Part shown: positions 24,380 through 33,423 of the stretch, piece by piece
Position numbering within the stretch: position 1 is the first letter of the stretch
Layout: the number at the start of each line of letters is the position of its first letter
NCBI RefSeq assembly: GCF_030019515.1
Contig: NZ_JASEEQ010000008.1
Location: 1 to 64,000, forward strand
Direction: 5' to 3'
Length of the DNA: 64,000 nt
From: Nocardioides sp.
GTDB taxonomy: Bacteria > Actinomycetota > Actinomycetes > Propionibacteriales > Nocardioidaceae
Made by a program: the position numbers and the translations under genes
The notes under the pieces: generated by a model
Database searches by the model: none
Told to the model about the DNA's origin: nothing
What the model saw: only the letters and a program-made list of their open reading frames with translations

Positions 24380-25906
24380 TCAGTGGTTCTTCGGGAAGGC
24401 CAGCTCGAGGCCGCCGGTGGAGCCGGGGTCGGGCCAGCGTGTGGTGACGACCTTGCCGCGGGTGAAGAAGTGCACGCCCTCGACGCCGTGCGCGTGGGTG
24501 TCGCCGAACAGCGAGGCCTTCCAGCCGCCGAAGGAGTAGTAGGCCATCGGCACCGGGATCGGCACGTTCACGCCGATCATCCCGACCTGTACGTCCTGCT
24601 CGAAGGCGCGGGCGGCGCCGCCGTTGCTGGTGAAGATGGCGGTTCCGTTGCCGTAGCGGTTCGCGTTGACGAGCTCGATGGCGTCGGCGTAGGTCTCCGC
24701 GCGCACCACGCTGAGCACCGGGCCGAAGATCTCGTCGGTGTAGATGCTCATCCGCGGCGTCACGTGGTCGAACAGCGTCGGGCCCAGCCAGTGACCGTCC
24801 TGCTCGCCGTCCGCGTCGACCTTGCGCCCGTCGACGACGAGCGTGGCGCCCTCGGTCGCACCGGCGTCGACGTACGACGCCACCTTGTCGCGGTGCGCTG
24901 CGGTCACCAGCGGCCCCATGTCGGACTCCCGGGTGCCGTCGCCGACGCGCAGGCCCGTCGTCCGCGCGGCGATCCGCTCGACCAGGTCGTCGCCGGTGCC
25001 GCCCACCGCGACCACCACGCTGATCGCCATGCAGCGCTCGCCGGCCGAGCCGTAGCCCGCGCTGACCGCGGCATCGGCGGCCAGGTCGAGGTCCGCGTCG
25101 GGCAGCACCACCATGTGGTTCTTCGCGCCGCCGAGGGCCTGGACCCGCTTGCCCGCCCGGCTGGCCCGCTCGTAGACGTACTCGGCGATCGGGGTCGAGC
25201 CGACGAAGCTGATCGCCGCGACGTCCGGGTGGTCGAGCAGCCCGTCCACGGCGACCTTGTCGCCCTGGAGCACGGTGAAGACGCCGTCGGGCAGGCCGGC
25301 CTCCTGCCAGAGCCGGGCCATCCAGATCGCGGCGGACGGGTCCTTCTCGCTCGGCTTGAGCACCACCGCGTTGCCGGCCGCGATCGCGATCGGGAAGAAC
25401 CACATGGGGACCATCGCGGGGAAGTTGAACGGGCTGATGATGCCGACCACGCCCAGCGGCTGACGGATGCTGTGCACGTCGACCCCGGTCGAGACCTGCG
25501 GGCTGTTGCCGCCCTTGAGCAGGTGCGGGATGCCGCAGGCGAACTCGACCACCTCCTGGCCGCGGGACACCTCGCCCAACGCGTCGGAGAGCACCTTGCC
25601 GTGCTCCGCGGTGATGATCGCGGCCAGCTCCGCCTTCCGCTCGTTGAGCAGCTCGCGGAACCGGAAGACGACCTGGGTGCGCGCGCTCACCGATGCTCGC
25701 GCCCAGGCCCCCGAGGCCGCCTTCGCCGAGGCGACCGCGGCGTCGACGTCGGTGCCGTCCGCGAGGACGACCTGTCCGGTCACCCGTCCGGTCGCGGGGT
25801 TGGTGACGTCGCCGAGGCGGGTCGCCGCCCCCGGGCGCGGCTGGCCGTCGATCCAGTGCGGGATGGTCGTGGGCGTCGCAGGTGCGGTGGTGTCCGGGTT
25901 GCTCAT
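24380..25906 (-). CDS. mmsA: CoA-acylating methylmalonate-semialdehyde dehydrogenase type enzyme
   Basis: 508 residues from ATG 25906; a longer in-frame reading to 25990 runs into the divergent promoter. Motifs: LGVVGIISPFNFPAMVPMWF, FVGSTPIAEYVYERA, LGGAKNHMVVLPDAD and the catalytic Cys in GSAGERCMAIS near residue 292. Family members oxidise malonate or methylmalonate semialdehyde to acetyl- or propionyl-CoA. Next to an omega-aminotransferase, a route from beta-alanine (or another omega-amino acid) through malonate semialdehyde to acetyl-CoA is the best inference. Confidence 0.9.
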   Translation of the reverse strand: MSNPDTTAPATPTTIPHWIDGQPRPGAATRLGDVTNPATGRVTGQVVLADGTDVDAAVASAKAASGAWARASVSARTQVVFRFRELLNERKAELAAIITAEHGKVLSDALGEVSRGQEVVEFACGIPHLLKGGNSPQVSTGVDVHSIRQPLGVVGIISPFNFPAMVPMWFFPIAIAAGNAVVLKPSEKDPSAAIWMARLWQEAGLPDGVFTVLQGDKVAVDGLLDHPDVAAISFVGSTPIAEYVYERASRAGKRVQALGGAKNHMVVLPDADLDLAADAAVSAGYGSAGERCMAISVVVAVGGTGDDLVERIAARTTGLRVGDGTRESDMGPLVTAAHRDKVASYVDAGATEGATLVVDGRKVDADGEQDGHWLGPTLFDHVTPRMSIYTDEIFGPVLSVVRAETYADAIELVNANRYGNGTAIFTSNGGAARAFEQDVQVGMIGVNVPIPVPMAYYSFGGWKASLFGDTHAHGVEGVHFFTRGKVVTTRWPDPGSTGGLELAFPKNH

Positions 25907-25952
25907 GGTCGCCAGCCTGGCCGAGGCTACGCGCACCGGCCAGGGACGACCT

Positions 25953-25978
25953 GTCGCCGAAATCGAGTCGAGGGCGAC
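25953..25978. promoter_or_regulatory. Candidate operator between the catabolic operon and pucR-like gene
   Basis: GTCGCC (25953-25958) and GGCGAC (25973-25978) are inverted arms 14 bases apart in the 95-base divergent gap. TAGACT at 25990-25995 lies 6 bases before the PucR ATG. A PucR site is plausible but the arms are short. Confidence 0.35.
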
Positions 25979-26001
25979 GTACCGTCGCATAGACTCCGGG
26001 C

Positions 26002-27630
26002 ATGGGGATGACCGTCCGCCAGGCCCTCGGCCTCCCGGCGCTCGCGACCGGCGACCCGGTCGTGCTCAGCGGGGAGGATCGCCTCGACGCCGACCTGCGC
26101 TGGGTGCACGTCTCGGAGGTGCGCGACGTCGGGGCGGTGCTGGCCGGCCACGAGCTGGTCCTCACCACGGGCCTGGGCATGACGGTCTCGCCCGAGGCGG
26201 CCGCGGCGTTCGTCGGGCAGCTGGTCGACGCGGGCGCCGCCGGCCTGGTCGTCGAGCTCAGCGCCGAGTACCCGGCGGTGCCGGACGCGGCCCTGCGCCG
26301 GGCCCGCGCCGCCGGCCTGCCGGTGGTCGCCCTCAACCGCCCGGTGCGGTTCGTCGACATCACCGAGGCCGTGCACCGGACGCTGGTGGCCGAGCAGTTC
26401 GAGCAGGTCCGGTTCGCCGGAGAGGTGCACCGCACGTTCACCGACCTCGGCCTGGCCCGGGCCGACACCGACCGGTTGGTCGCCGCCGCGGCCGAGCTCG
26501 CGGGCACCTCGGTCGTGCTCGAGGACCTGGCCCGCCGGGTGCTCGCCCCCGCGGCGGTCGGCGAGCCGGTCGACCGGCTGCTCGCGGAGTGGGAGCGCCG
26601 CTCGCGGCTCACGCCGTTCCTGCGCGCCACCGGCACCGCCGGGCCCGAGCGCTGGCTGACCACCCCGGTGGGCATCCACGGCGGGCCCTGGGGTCGGCTG
26701 GTCGCGCTCGGTGTCGGCGGTGCCGGTGGTGCCGGCGGCCAGCTCGTCGACGAGGCACGGGTTCGGGTGGTGCTCGAGCGGGCCGCCCAGGCCCTGGAGC
26801 TGGCCCGGATGGTCGAACGCGACGACATCGCGATCCAGCTGCGGGTGCACGGCGGCTTCCTGCTCGACCTCCTCGACGACCGGCTCGGCAACGAGGCCAC
26901 CGCCGCGGCCCGGCTGCGGGCCCTCGGCGTACCGGACGAGCGGGAGTACGTCGGCCTCGCGGCGCGGCTGCGCCGGGACGCGCCGACCGATGTCGCGGCC
27001 GCCCAGCGCCGGATGGTCCATCTCAGCGAGCGCCTGCACGACGCGGTGCGGGGAGCCGGGACGGCCGGCGTGGTCGGCGTGCTCGACGGCGAGCACGTCG
27101 GGGTGCTCCTCGCCGGGGGCGCCGGGCTGCCCGACGCTGTCGGCCGGGAGCTGCGCCGGCGGGAGCCGGACGCGGTGCTCGCCGCCGGCCCCGTCGTCGA
27201 CCGGGTGCTGGCGGCAGGTCCCTCGCTGCGCAGCGCCCGCGCGGTCGTCGACGTCGCCGCGGCACTGCCGCCCGGCGATTCCCGGCACGAGCCGGTCGGC
27301 TGCTTCCGCCAGTCCGACATCCGGCTGCCCGGGCTGCTGATGTCCCTGCGCGGCGACGCCCGCCTGCAGGAGTTCGCCGAGGCCGAGCTCGGCGCCCTGC
27401 TCGAGCACGAGGCGCGCCACCCCGGCGGGCTGGTCGAGCTGCTGCGCCAGTTCCTCGCCGTCGGCGGCAACAAGACCGAGCTCGCCCGGGTCGCCCACCG
27501 CAACCGCACCTCGCTCTACCCCGCGCTCCGGCGCCTCGAGGACCTGGTCGGCCATCCCCTCGACGACCCGTCGTCCCGGCTCTCGCTCGGTGTCGCCCTG
27601 CTGGCCCACGACCAGGGCCGCTCGCTGTAA
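26002..27630 (+). CDS. PucR-family transcriptional regulator
   Basis: 542 residues. N-terminal PucR ligand-sensing domain (VRQALGLPALATGDPVVLSG, HELVLTTGLGM) and a C-terminal PucR helix-turn-helix (HPGGLVELLRQFLAVGG, NKTELARVAHRNRTSLYPAL). The middle section is a GGDEF-like linker domain without catalytic residues. PucR regulators often control purine, amine or amino-acid catabolism. The divergent orientation and the 95-base gap strongly suggest it controls the FAD oxidase/aminotransferase/dehydrogenase operon. The message is probably leaderless. Confidence 0.9.
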   Translation: MGMTVRQALGLPALATGDPVVLSGEDRLDADLRWVHVSEVRDVGAVLAGHELVLTTGLGMTVSPEAAAAFVGQLVDAGAAGLVVELSAEYPAVPDAALRRARAAGLPVVALNRPVRFVDITEAVHRTLVAEQFEQVRFAGEVHRTFTDLGLARADTDRLVAAAAELAGTSVVLEDLARRVLAPAAVGEPVDRLLAEWERRSRLTPFLRATGTAGPERWLTTPVGIHGGPWGRLVALGVGGAGGAGGQLVDEARVRVVLERAAQALELARMVERDDIAIQLRVHGGFLLDLLDDRLGNEATAAARLRALGVPDEREYVGLAARLRRDAPTDVAAAQRRMVHLSERLHDAVRGAGTAGVVGVLDGEHVGVLLAGGAGLPDAVGRELRRREPDAVLAAGPVVDRVLAAGPSLRSARAVVDVAAALPPGDSRHEPVGCFRQSDIRLPGLLMSLRGDARLQEFAEAELGALLEHEARHPGGLVELLRQFLAVGGNKTELARVAHRNRTSLYPALRRLEDLVGHPLDDPSSRLSLGVALLAHDQGRSL

Positions 27631-27636
27631 CGGGCG

Positions 27637-28278
27637 CTACTCGGTGGCGGCGAGGGTCGCACCGAGGCCGATCATCATCACGCCGCCGGCGACGCCGAGC
27701 TTGTCGAGGCGGGTGGGGCGGCGTGCGAACCAGTCGCGCGCCCTGCTGGCGGCCAGCGCCCAGACCGAGTCGGAGCCGGCCGCCATCACGCCGAAGACCA
27801 GGCCGAGCAGGGCGAGCTGGAGGCCGGCGTGCCCCGCCGCGGCGTTGACGAACTGCGGCAGGAAGGCCACGAAGAACACGATCGTCTTCGGGTTGGTCAG
27901 CCCGACGGTGAAGCCGATCCGCAGCGACCGCAGCGCCGACGCGCGGGCCACGGCCAGGTGGTCGACGGCGGCCAGCGCGGCCCGGGCGTCCGCGCGGTGC
28001 CGGATCGCCTGGATGCCGAGCCAGACCACGTACGCCGCCCCGCAGATCTTCAGGACGACGTAGGCCTCGGTGCTCGCCGCGACCACGGCTCCCAGGCCGG
28101 CCGCCACGAACATGACCTGGGTGGTCACGCCGACCGCGTTGCCGACCACCGACAGCAGCGCGTCGCGGCGGCCGACGGTCAGGGCGCGGCCGATCGTGAA
28201 CAGCAGGCTGGGCCCCGGGACCTGGATGAACAGGGCGCTGGCGACCACGAAGGCGATCCACTGGCTCGGCGTCGGCAC
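27637..28278 (-). CDS. LysE/RhtB family exporter
   Basis: 213 residues with about six helices and the family N-terminus ASALFIQVPGPSLLFTIGRAL, followed by LKICGAAYVVWLGIQAIR and GFTVGLTNPKTIVFFVAFLPQF. Such proteins export amino acids or their derivatives. Convergent with the PucR-type gene with only 6 bases between stops. Confidence 0.92.
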   Translation of the reverse strand: MPTPSQWIAFVVASALFIQVPGPSLLFTIGRALTVGRRDALLSVVGNAVGVTTQVMFVAAGLGAVVAASTEAYVVLKICGAAYVVWLGIQAIRHRADARAALAAVDHLAVARASALRSLRIGFTVGLTNPKTIVFFVAFLPQFVNAAAGHAGLQLALLGLVFGVMAAGSDSVWALAASRARDWFARRPTRLDKLGVAGGVMMIGLGATLAATE

Positions 28279-28370
28279 GGGGCCATTCTGCTGCCCCGCC
28301 GGGGGTGCGTGCAGACTGTCGGCGGGCGAGCGAGGTCGGCGGCGCCCCCGGACGAGGAAGGACGGCGGTC

Positions 28371-29588
28371 ATGGCGGGTGGGCACGCGCACCGGGCCCAT
28401 CGCGGGCACGGCGCCGAGGTCGAGATCTCCCGGGGGCCGCGCACGGTCCTGCTCACGGCGCTGGTGCTGGCGGCCGCCGTGGCCGTCGCCGGCCTGGTGC
28501 TGCTCTGGCCGAACGGGTCGGAGGTCGACAAGATCACCGAGAGCGTGCCCTTCGCCGCCCCCGGCGTCACGTTCCCGAACGCCGAGGTGGACGAGGTCCA
28601 CACGCCCTGCGCCGGTCCCGGCGACCGGTCCGAGGACTGCGGGCTGCTCGACGTGACCCTCGTCGAGGGCGCCGGCAAGGGGGACCACGCCTCGGTCCGG
28701 GTCGCGCCGCACGTCGCGGAGTCCGGGCTGGAGCCGGGTGACCAGGTGAAGCTGCAGCGCACGCCGGGTCAGGACGGCGCGGACCCGGCGTACGCCTACT
28801 TCGGCACCGACCGGACCACCCCGCTGCTCGTGCTGCTGCTGGTGTTCGTCGCGCTGGTGCTCGTGGTCGCGCGGTGGCGCGGCCTCTTCGCCCTCGCGGG
28901 TCTGGCGTTCAGCGGCCTGGTGCTGTGGGAGTTCGTGCTGCCCGCGCTGCTCACCGGCGAGTCCGGGCTGCTGGTCGGACTGACCGCGGCCGCCGCCATC
29001 ATGTTCGTGGTCCTCTACACGACGCACGGGTTCTCGCTGCGCACCAGCACCGCGCTCGCCGGCACGCTCGTGGGCGTCGGCGTGACCGCCGGACTGGGGG
29101 TCGTCGCGACCCGCGCCACCCGGTTGACCGGGATCACCGACGAGACCGCCGGGATCCTCTCGAGCCTGGTCGGCGGGCTGAGCTTCCACGGCCTGTTCGC
29201 GTGCGCGACCGTGATCGCCGGGCTGGGCGTGCTCAACGACGTGACGATCGCGCAGTCCTCCTCCGTGTGGGAGATCCGCGCCGCGGCGCCGACGATGAGC
29301 CGGGCCCGGGTGTTCGCGAGCGGCATGCGGATCGGGCGCGACCACATCGCCTCGACGATCTACACGATCGTCTTCGCCTATGCCGGTACGGCGCTCGCCG
29401 TACTGCTGATCCTGCAGCTCTACGGGCTGCCGTTCGACGACCTGCTCACCACCGAGGACATCACCGAGGAGATCGTGCGCACCCTGGCCAGCAGCATCGG
29501 CCTGGTGCTCGCCGTACCCCTCACGACCGGGATCGCGGCGCTCGTCGTTCCCGGAGCTCTTGCTTATTCTGATAAAGAGGCCTTATAG
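28371..29588 (+). CDS. YibE/F family membrane protein
   Basis: 405 residues from ATG 28371. A His-rich cytoplasmic tip (GGHAHRAHRGHG), one helix, a soluble domain with EVDEVHTPCAGPGDRSEDCG, then about seven more helices. The family block ISHGL-type SSLVGGLSFHGLFACATVIA and DVTIAQSSSVWEIRAA are present. Function of YibE/F is not established; transport is suspected. The stop codon falls inside the AT-rich inverted repeat preceding the pseudouridine kinase gene. Confidence 0.88.
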   Translation: MAGGHAHRAHRGHGAEVEISRGPRTVLLTALVLAAAVAVAGLVLLWPNGSEVDKITESVPFAAPGVTFPNAEVDEVHTPCAGPGDRSEDCGLLDVTLVEGAGKGDHASVRVAPHVAESGLEPGDQVKLQRTPGQDGADPAYAYFGTDRTTPLLVLLLVFVALVLVVARWRGLFALAGLAFSGLVLWEFVLPALLTGESGLLVGLTAAAAIMFVVLYTTHGFSLRTSTALAGTLVGVGVTAGLGVVATRATRLTGITDETAGILSSLVGGLSFHGLFACATVIAGLGVLNDVTIAQSSSVWEIRAAAPTMSRARVFASGMRIGRDHIASTIYTIVFAYAGTALAVLLILQLYGLPFDDLLTTEDITEEIVRTLASSIGLVLAVPLTTGIAALVVPGALAYSDKEAL

Positions 29589-29597
29589 TAATAAGCA
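29561..29597 (+). promoter_or_regulatory. AT-rich inverted repeat before the pseudouridine operon
   Basis: TGCTTATT (29561-29568) and AATAAGCA (29590-29597) are perfect 8-bp arms, the right one ending in the ATG of the kinase gene. An AT-rich centre with an inner ATAA/TTAT symmetry makes it stand out from the GC-rich surroundings. The kinase has its own N-terminal helix-turn-helix, so this is its most likely operator. Confidence 0.7.
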
Positions 29598-30706
29598 TGA
29601 ACATCACCGAGCGCGAGCAGGAGATCGTGAGCCTGCTCCGTCGCGACCCGCTGATCAGCTCGGCTGCCATCGCCGAAGCGCTCGGGACCACGCGCGCCGC
29701 GGTCAACGTGCACCTCTCCAACCTGACCCGCAAGGGCGTGGTCCTCGGCCGCGGCTACGTGCTGAGCGAGGGCCCGTCGGTCGTGGTCGTCGGCGGCGCC
29801 AACATGGACGTCAAGGCCCGCAGCACCCGCGCAGCCGTGGTCGCCACCAGCAACCCCGGCGCCGCGTCGATGGCCGCCGGCGGCGTCGGCCGCAACATCG
29901 CCGAGAACCTGGCCCGCCTCGGCACCCGGACCCATCTGGTCGCCTCGATCGGCAGCGACGCGCTCGGGGACCAGGTGCTCGCCGCGACCTCGAACGCGGG
30001 GGTCGTCGTCGAGCACGTACGCCGCAGCGCCCGGTCGACCGGCACCTACACCGCCGTCCTGGACGCCGACGGGGAGCTCGTCGTCGCGGTCGCCGACATG
30101 GCCGCCACCGACGAGCTCTCGACCGACCAGGTCGCGGCGGCGCGCGACCTGCTGGCCGCGGCGTCGTTGGTGGTCCTGGACGGCAACCTCGCGACCGGCA
30201 CGCTGCGCTACGCCCTCGACCTGGCGGCGGAGGTCGGCACCCGGGTGCTGCTCGACCCGGTCAGCGTCCCGAAGGCCGCCGCCCTGGCGCCGCTGGTCTC
30301 CGTCGACCGACCGGTGTTCACGGTGACGCCCAACCGCGACGAGCTCGCCGCCCTGACCGACCTCCCGACCCGGACCCGGCGCCAGCAGGAGGCGGCCGCT
30401 CAGGCCCTGCACGACCGTGGCGTCCAGCTCGTCTGGGTGCGGCTCGGCCCGGCCGGGTCCCTGCTCAGCTCGCCGGCGGGCGTCGTCGCCCTGGACGCCG
30501 TGACGCCCGACGTGGCGGGCGAGGTCATCGACGTGACCGGCGCCGGCGACGCGATGACCGCCGCCTTCTGCCACGCGCTGCTGACCGGCTCCGACCCCGC
30601 CGAGGCCGCGGCGTACGGGCACGCCGCCGCCGCCCTCACCGTCGCCAGCACCGACACCGTCCGACCCGACCTCACCGACCGACTCGTCAGGAGCCTGCTG
30701 TCATGA
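29597..30706 (+). CDS. psuK: HTH-PfkB sugar kinase, probable pseudouridine kinase
   Basis: 369 residues. Residues 1-55 form a winged helix (ITEREQEIVSLLRRDPLIS, LGTTRAAVNVHLSNLTRK), then a PfkB kinase: VVGGANMDVKARS, GGVGRNIAENLARLG, and the anion hole EVIDVTGAGDAMTAAFCH near residue 313. The fused HTH and the immediate psuG neighbour (ATGA overlap) point to pseudouridine as substrate, phosphorylated to pseudouridine 5'-phosphate. The HTH probably makes it a self-regulating enzyme-repressor. Confidence 0.85.
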   Translation: MNITEREQEIVSLLRRDPLISSAAIAEALGTTRAAVNVHLSNLTRKGVVLGRGYVLSEGPSVVVVGGANMDVKARSTRAAVVATSNPGAASMAAGGVGRNIAENLARLGTRTHLVASIGSDALGDQVLAATSNAGVVVEHVRRSARSTGTYTAVLDADGELVVAVADMAATDELSTDQVAAARDLLAAASLVVLDGNLATGTLRYALDLAAEVGTRVLLDPVSVPKAAALAPLVSVDRPVFTVTPNRDELAALTDLPTRTRRQQEAAAQALHDRGVQLVWVRLGPAGSLLSSPAGVVALDAVTPDVAGEVIDVTGAGDAMTAAFCHALLTGSDPAEAAAYGHAAAALTVASTDTVRPDLTDRLVRSLLS

Positions 30707-31626
30707 CCGCACCCCACCCCCTGCTCACCCTCACCGACGAGGTCGCCGACGCGCTGCGCGACGGCGGCCCGGTGGTCGCGCTCGAGAGCACGATCATCAG
30801 CCACGGCATGCCCTACCCGCAGAACGTCGCGATGGCGACCGAGGTCGAGGAGATCATCCGCGCGTCCGGGGCGGTGCCCGCGACGATCGCCGTCCTCGAC
30901 GGCCGACCCCGGATCGGGCTCACCGCCGACGACCTGGAGCTGCTCGCGAGCGACGAGCACGTGGCCAAGGTCAGCGTGCGGGACCTGCCGTTCGTGGTGG
31001 CCCGCCGCGCCCACGGCGCGACGACGGTGGCCGCGACGATGCGCCTGGCCGCGCTGGCCGGCATCCGCGTCTTCGTGACCGGCGGCCTCGGCGGTGTGCA
31101 CCGCGGCGCCCAGCAGTCCTTCGACGAGTCCGCCGATCTCACCGAGCTCGGCAGCACCGACGTCGCCGTCATCTCGGCAGGGGTCAAGAGCATCCTCGAC
31201 ATCGGCCTCACCCTGGAGCGGCTCGAGACCCTCGGCGTCCCCGTCCTCGCCTACGGCTCGGACGAGTTCCCCTCCTTCTACTCGCGCTCCAGCGGCCACG
31301 CCGCCCCGATGCGGGTCGACTCCCCCGCGGACGTCGCGGCGGTGATGGCCGCCAAGTGGGACCTCGGCATCGCCGGTGGCGTCGTCGTCGCGAACCCGAT
31401 CCCCGAGGCCGACGAGATCCCCGCCGACGAGATCGGCGGCATCATCGAGCAGGCGCTCGCCGACATGGGCGCCCGGGGCATCCACGGCAAGGACGCGACG
31501 CCGTACCTCCTGGGCCGGATCGTCGAGATCACCGGCGGCGCCTCGCTGACCGCCAACATCGCCCTGGTCCGCGCCAACGCGCGTCTGGGCGCCGCGGTCG
31601 CGCAGGAGTATGCCGCCCGCAGCTGA
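30703..31626 (+). CDS. psuG: Pseudouridine-5'-phosphate glycosidase
   Basis: 307 residues. Family motifs: VVALESTIISHGMPYPQN at the start, FVTGGLGGVHRGAQQSFD-type segment (VTGGLGGVHRGAQ), TDVAVISAGVKSILDI and the ending GIHGKDATPYLLGRI with LTANIALVRANA. It splits pseudouridine 5'-phosphate to uracil and ribose 5-phosphate. It overlaps the kinase gene by 4 bases, giving a complete two-step breakdown pathway. Confidence 0.95.
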   Translation: MTAPHPLLTLTDEVADALRDGGPVVALESTIISHGMPYPQNVAMATEVEEIIRASGAVPATIAVLDGRPRIGLTADDLELLASDEHVAKVSVRDLPFVVARRAHGATTVAATMRLAALAGIRVFVTGGLGGVHRGAQQSFDESADLTELGSTDVAVISAGVKSILDIGLTLERLETLGVPVLAYGSDEFPSFYSRSSGHAAPMRVDSPADVAAVMAAKWDLGIAGGVVVANPIPEADEIPADEIGGIIEQALADMGARGIHGKDATPYLLGRIVEITGGASLTANIALVRANARLGAAVAQEYAARS

Positions 31627-31673
31627 GCCCGACCGACAGCGCGCCGGCATCTGACGCGCTGACCTGGAAGAAT

Positions 31674-31695
31674 AGACAGATCGACCAATCTGTCT
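31674..31695 (+). promoter_or_regulatory. Candidate TetR operator before the P450 gene
   Basis: AGACAGAT (31674-31681) and ATCTGTCT (31688-31695) are perfect inverted arms separated by 6 bases. They end 13 bases before the P450 ATG. The spacing and symmetry fit a TetR-family dimer, and the TetR gene is the second gene of this operon. Confidence 0.75.
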
Positions 31696-31708
31696 CATCA
31701 TCGTCGGC

Positions 31709-32890
31709 ATGTACCGACCGGCGACCCCCGAGACCTGGGCGAGTCCGTGGAGGAGGTACGCGGACCTGCGCGACCACGACCCGGTGCACCACATGCCGCG
31801 CGCCGACGGGCGGGACTACTACGTCCTGTCGCGGCACGCCGACGTGCTCGCTGCCGCGGTCGACACCGCGACGTACTCCTCGGCCCAGGGCCTCACCGTG
31901 GAGTACGACGAGCTCGAGACCATCGGCCTGGCCGACCACCGGCCACTGGTGATGCTCGACCCGCCGGAGCACACCGCGTTCCGCAGGCTCGTAGCGCGGG
32001 GCTTCACGCCCCGCCAGGTCGCGACGCTGGAGCCGATGGTGCGCGCGTTCGTGGTCGAGCGCCTCGAGCGACTGCGTGCCGAGGGCGGGGGCGACGTCGT
32101 CGACGTGCTGTTCAAGCCGCTGCCGACGATGGTCGTCGCGCACTACCTCGGCGTGCCCGAGGACGGGCGCGAGCGGTTCGACGCCTGGACCCACGCCATC
32201 GTCTCGGCGAGCTCCGCCGGGGAGGTGCTCGGCGCCGCGGAGGCGATCGGCGAGCTGATGTCCTACTTCACCGAGCTGATCGACCGGCGCCGGGTCGAGC
32301 CGGGCGACGACACCGTCTCGCACCTGGTCGCGGCGGGCGTCGGGGACGACACCGCCGGCCTGCTGTCCATCCTCGCCTACGTCTTCACCGTCGTGACCGG
32401 CGGCAACGACACCACCACCGGCATGCTCGGCGGGACCGTCCAGCTGCTCGAGACCGCGCGGGACCAGCGCCGGCTGCTGCTCGACGACCCGGGGCTGATC
32501 CCCGACGCGGTCGAGGAGCTGCTCCGGCTCACCTCGCCGGTGCAGGCCCTGGCGCGCACCACCACCCGCGACGTCGAGCTGCACGACACCGCGGTCCCCG
32601 CCGGTCGCCGGGTGCTGCTGCTGTACGGCGCCGCCAACCGCGACCCGCGCCGCTACGGCCCGGACGCCGACGAACTCGACGTGCGCCGCCGCCCGACCCA
32701 GATCCTCACGTTCAGCCAGGGCAGCCACCACTGCCTGGGCGCGGCCGCTGCCCGGCTCCAGGCCCGGGTCGCGATCGAGGAGCTGCTGGCCCGGTGCCCG
32801 GACTTCGCGGTGGACCTCGACGGCGTCGAGTGGGCGCCGGGCCCCTACGTGCGCCGCCCGACCCGGGTGCCGTTCCGGGTGGCGGCATGA
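31709..32890 (+). CDS. Cytochrome P450
   Basis: 393 residues, a soluble bacterial class I P450. The I-helix carries VTGGNDTTTGML, the ExxR motif is EELLRLTSPVQ, and the heme loop FSQGSHHCLGAAAARLQAR has its Cys near residue 342. No ferredoxin or reductase gene is adjacent, so electrons must come from elsewhere. Substrate is unknown. It is co-transcribed with the TetR regulator (ATGA overlap) behind the palindromic operator, so the substrate or a related compound is probably the inducer. Confidence 0.95.
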   Translation: MYRPATPETWASPWRRYADLRDHDPVHHMPRADGRDYYVLSRHADVLAAAVDTATYSSAQGLTVEYDELETIGLADHRPLVMLDPPEHTAFRRLVARGFTPRQVATLEPMVRAFVVERLERLRAEGGGDVVDVLFKPLPTMVVAHYLGVPEDGRERFDAWTHAIVSASSAGEVLGAAEAIGELMSYFTELIDRRRVEPGDDTVSHLVAAGVGDDTAGLLSILAYVFTVVTGGNDTTTGMLGGTVQLLETARDQRRLLLDDPGLIPDAVEELLRLTSPVQALARTTTRDVELHDTAVPAGRRVLLLYGAANRDPRRYGPDADELDVRRRPTQILTFSQGSHHCLGAAAARLQARVAIEELLARCPDFAVDLDGVEWAPGPYVRRPTRVPFRVAA

Positions 32891-33408
32891 GCAGCCGGAC
32901 GAGCGCCGAGCGGATCCTCGACGCGGCCGCCGGGCTGTTCGCAGACCGGGGCGTCGGTGGCGTCGGCATGGGCGAGATCGCCCGGGCGGCCCGGTGCTCG
33001 CGGGCCACGCTCTACCGCTACTTCCCCGACCGGCGGGCCCTGCACCTGGCCTTCGTGCACCGCGAGGCACGCCGGGTCGGCGCCGCCGTGGCCGCCGAGA
33101 CCGCGGGCCGGACCGATCCCGCCGAGCGCCTGGCGACGGCCGTGCTCGCCTCAGTGCGGCTGGTACGCGAGGCCCCGGCGCTGCTGGCCTGGTTCGGTGC
33201 GGGCGACGCCGCCACGACCGCCGAGCTCGCCCAGTCCAGCGCGGTGGTCGAGGCGCTCGGGCGCGGCCTGGTCGACGACGAGGACGCCGCGCGGTGGCTG
33301 GTGCGGGTGATCGTCTCCCTGCTGACCGTGCCCGGCCGTGACGACCGCGACGAGCGGGCCCTGGTCGAGCGGTTCGTCGTTCCCGCCGTCGCCGTGGACC
33401 CGCGGTAG
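32887..33408 (+). CDS. TetR family regulator
   Basis: 173 residues with the TetR helix-turn-helix ERILDAAAGLFADRGVGGV and CSRATLYRYFPDRRALH. The C-terminal ligand domain is not family-assignable. Overlap ATGA with the P450 gene and the upstream inverted repeat argue for autorepression and control of the P450. Confidence 0.92.
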   Translation: MSSRTSAERILDAAAGLFADRGVGGVGMGEIARAARCSRATLYRYFPDRRALHLAFVHREARRVGAAVAAETAGRTDPAERLATAVLASVRLVREAPALLAWFGAGDAATTAELAQSSAVVEALGRGLVDDEDAARWLVRVIVSLLTVPGRDDRDERALVERFVVPAVAVDPR

Positions 33409-33423
33409 GGCAGTCTTGTTCCC

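Noticed and set aside
22905..27509. A 1534-codon minus-strand frame across the aminotransferase, MmsA-type and PucR genes
   Set aside because: It is antisense or out of frame to three genes with clear motifs, has no ribosome site and no recognisable domain.
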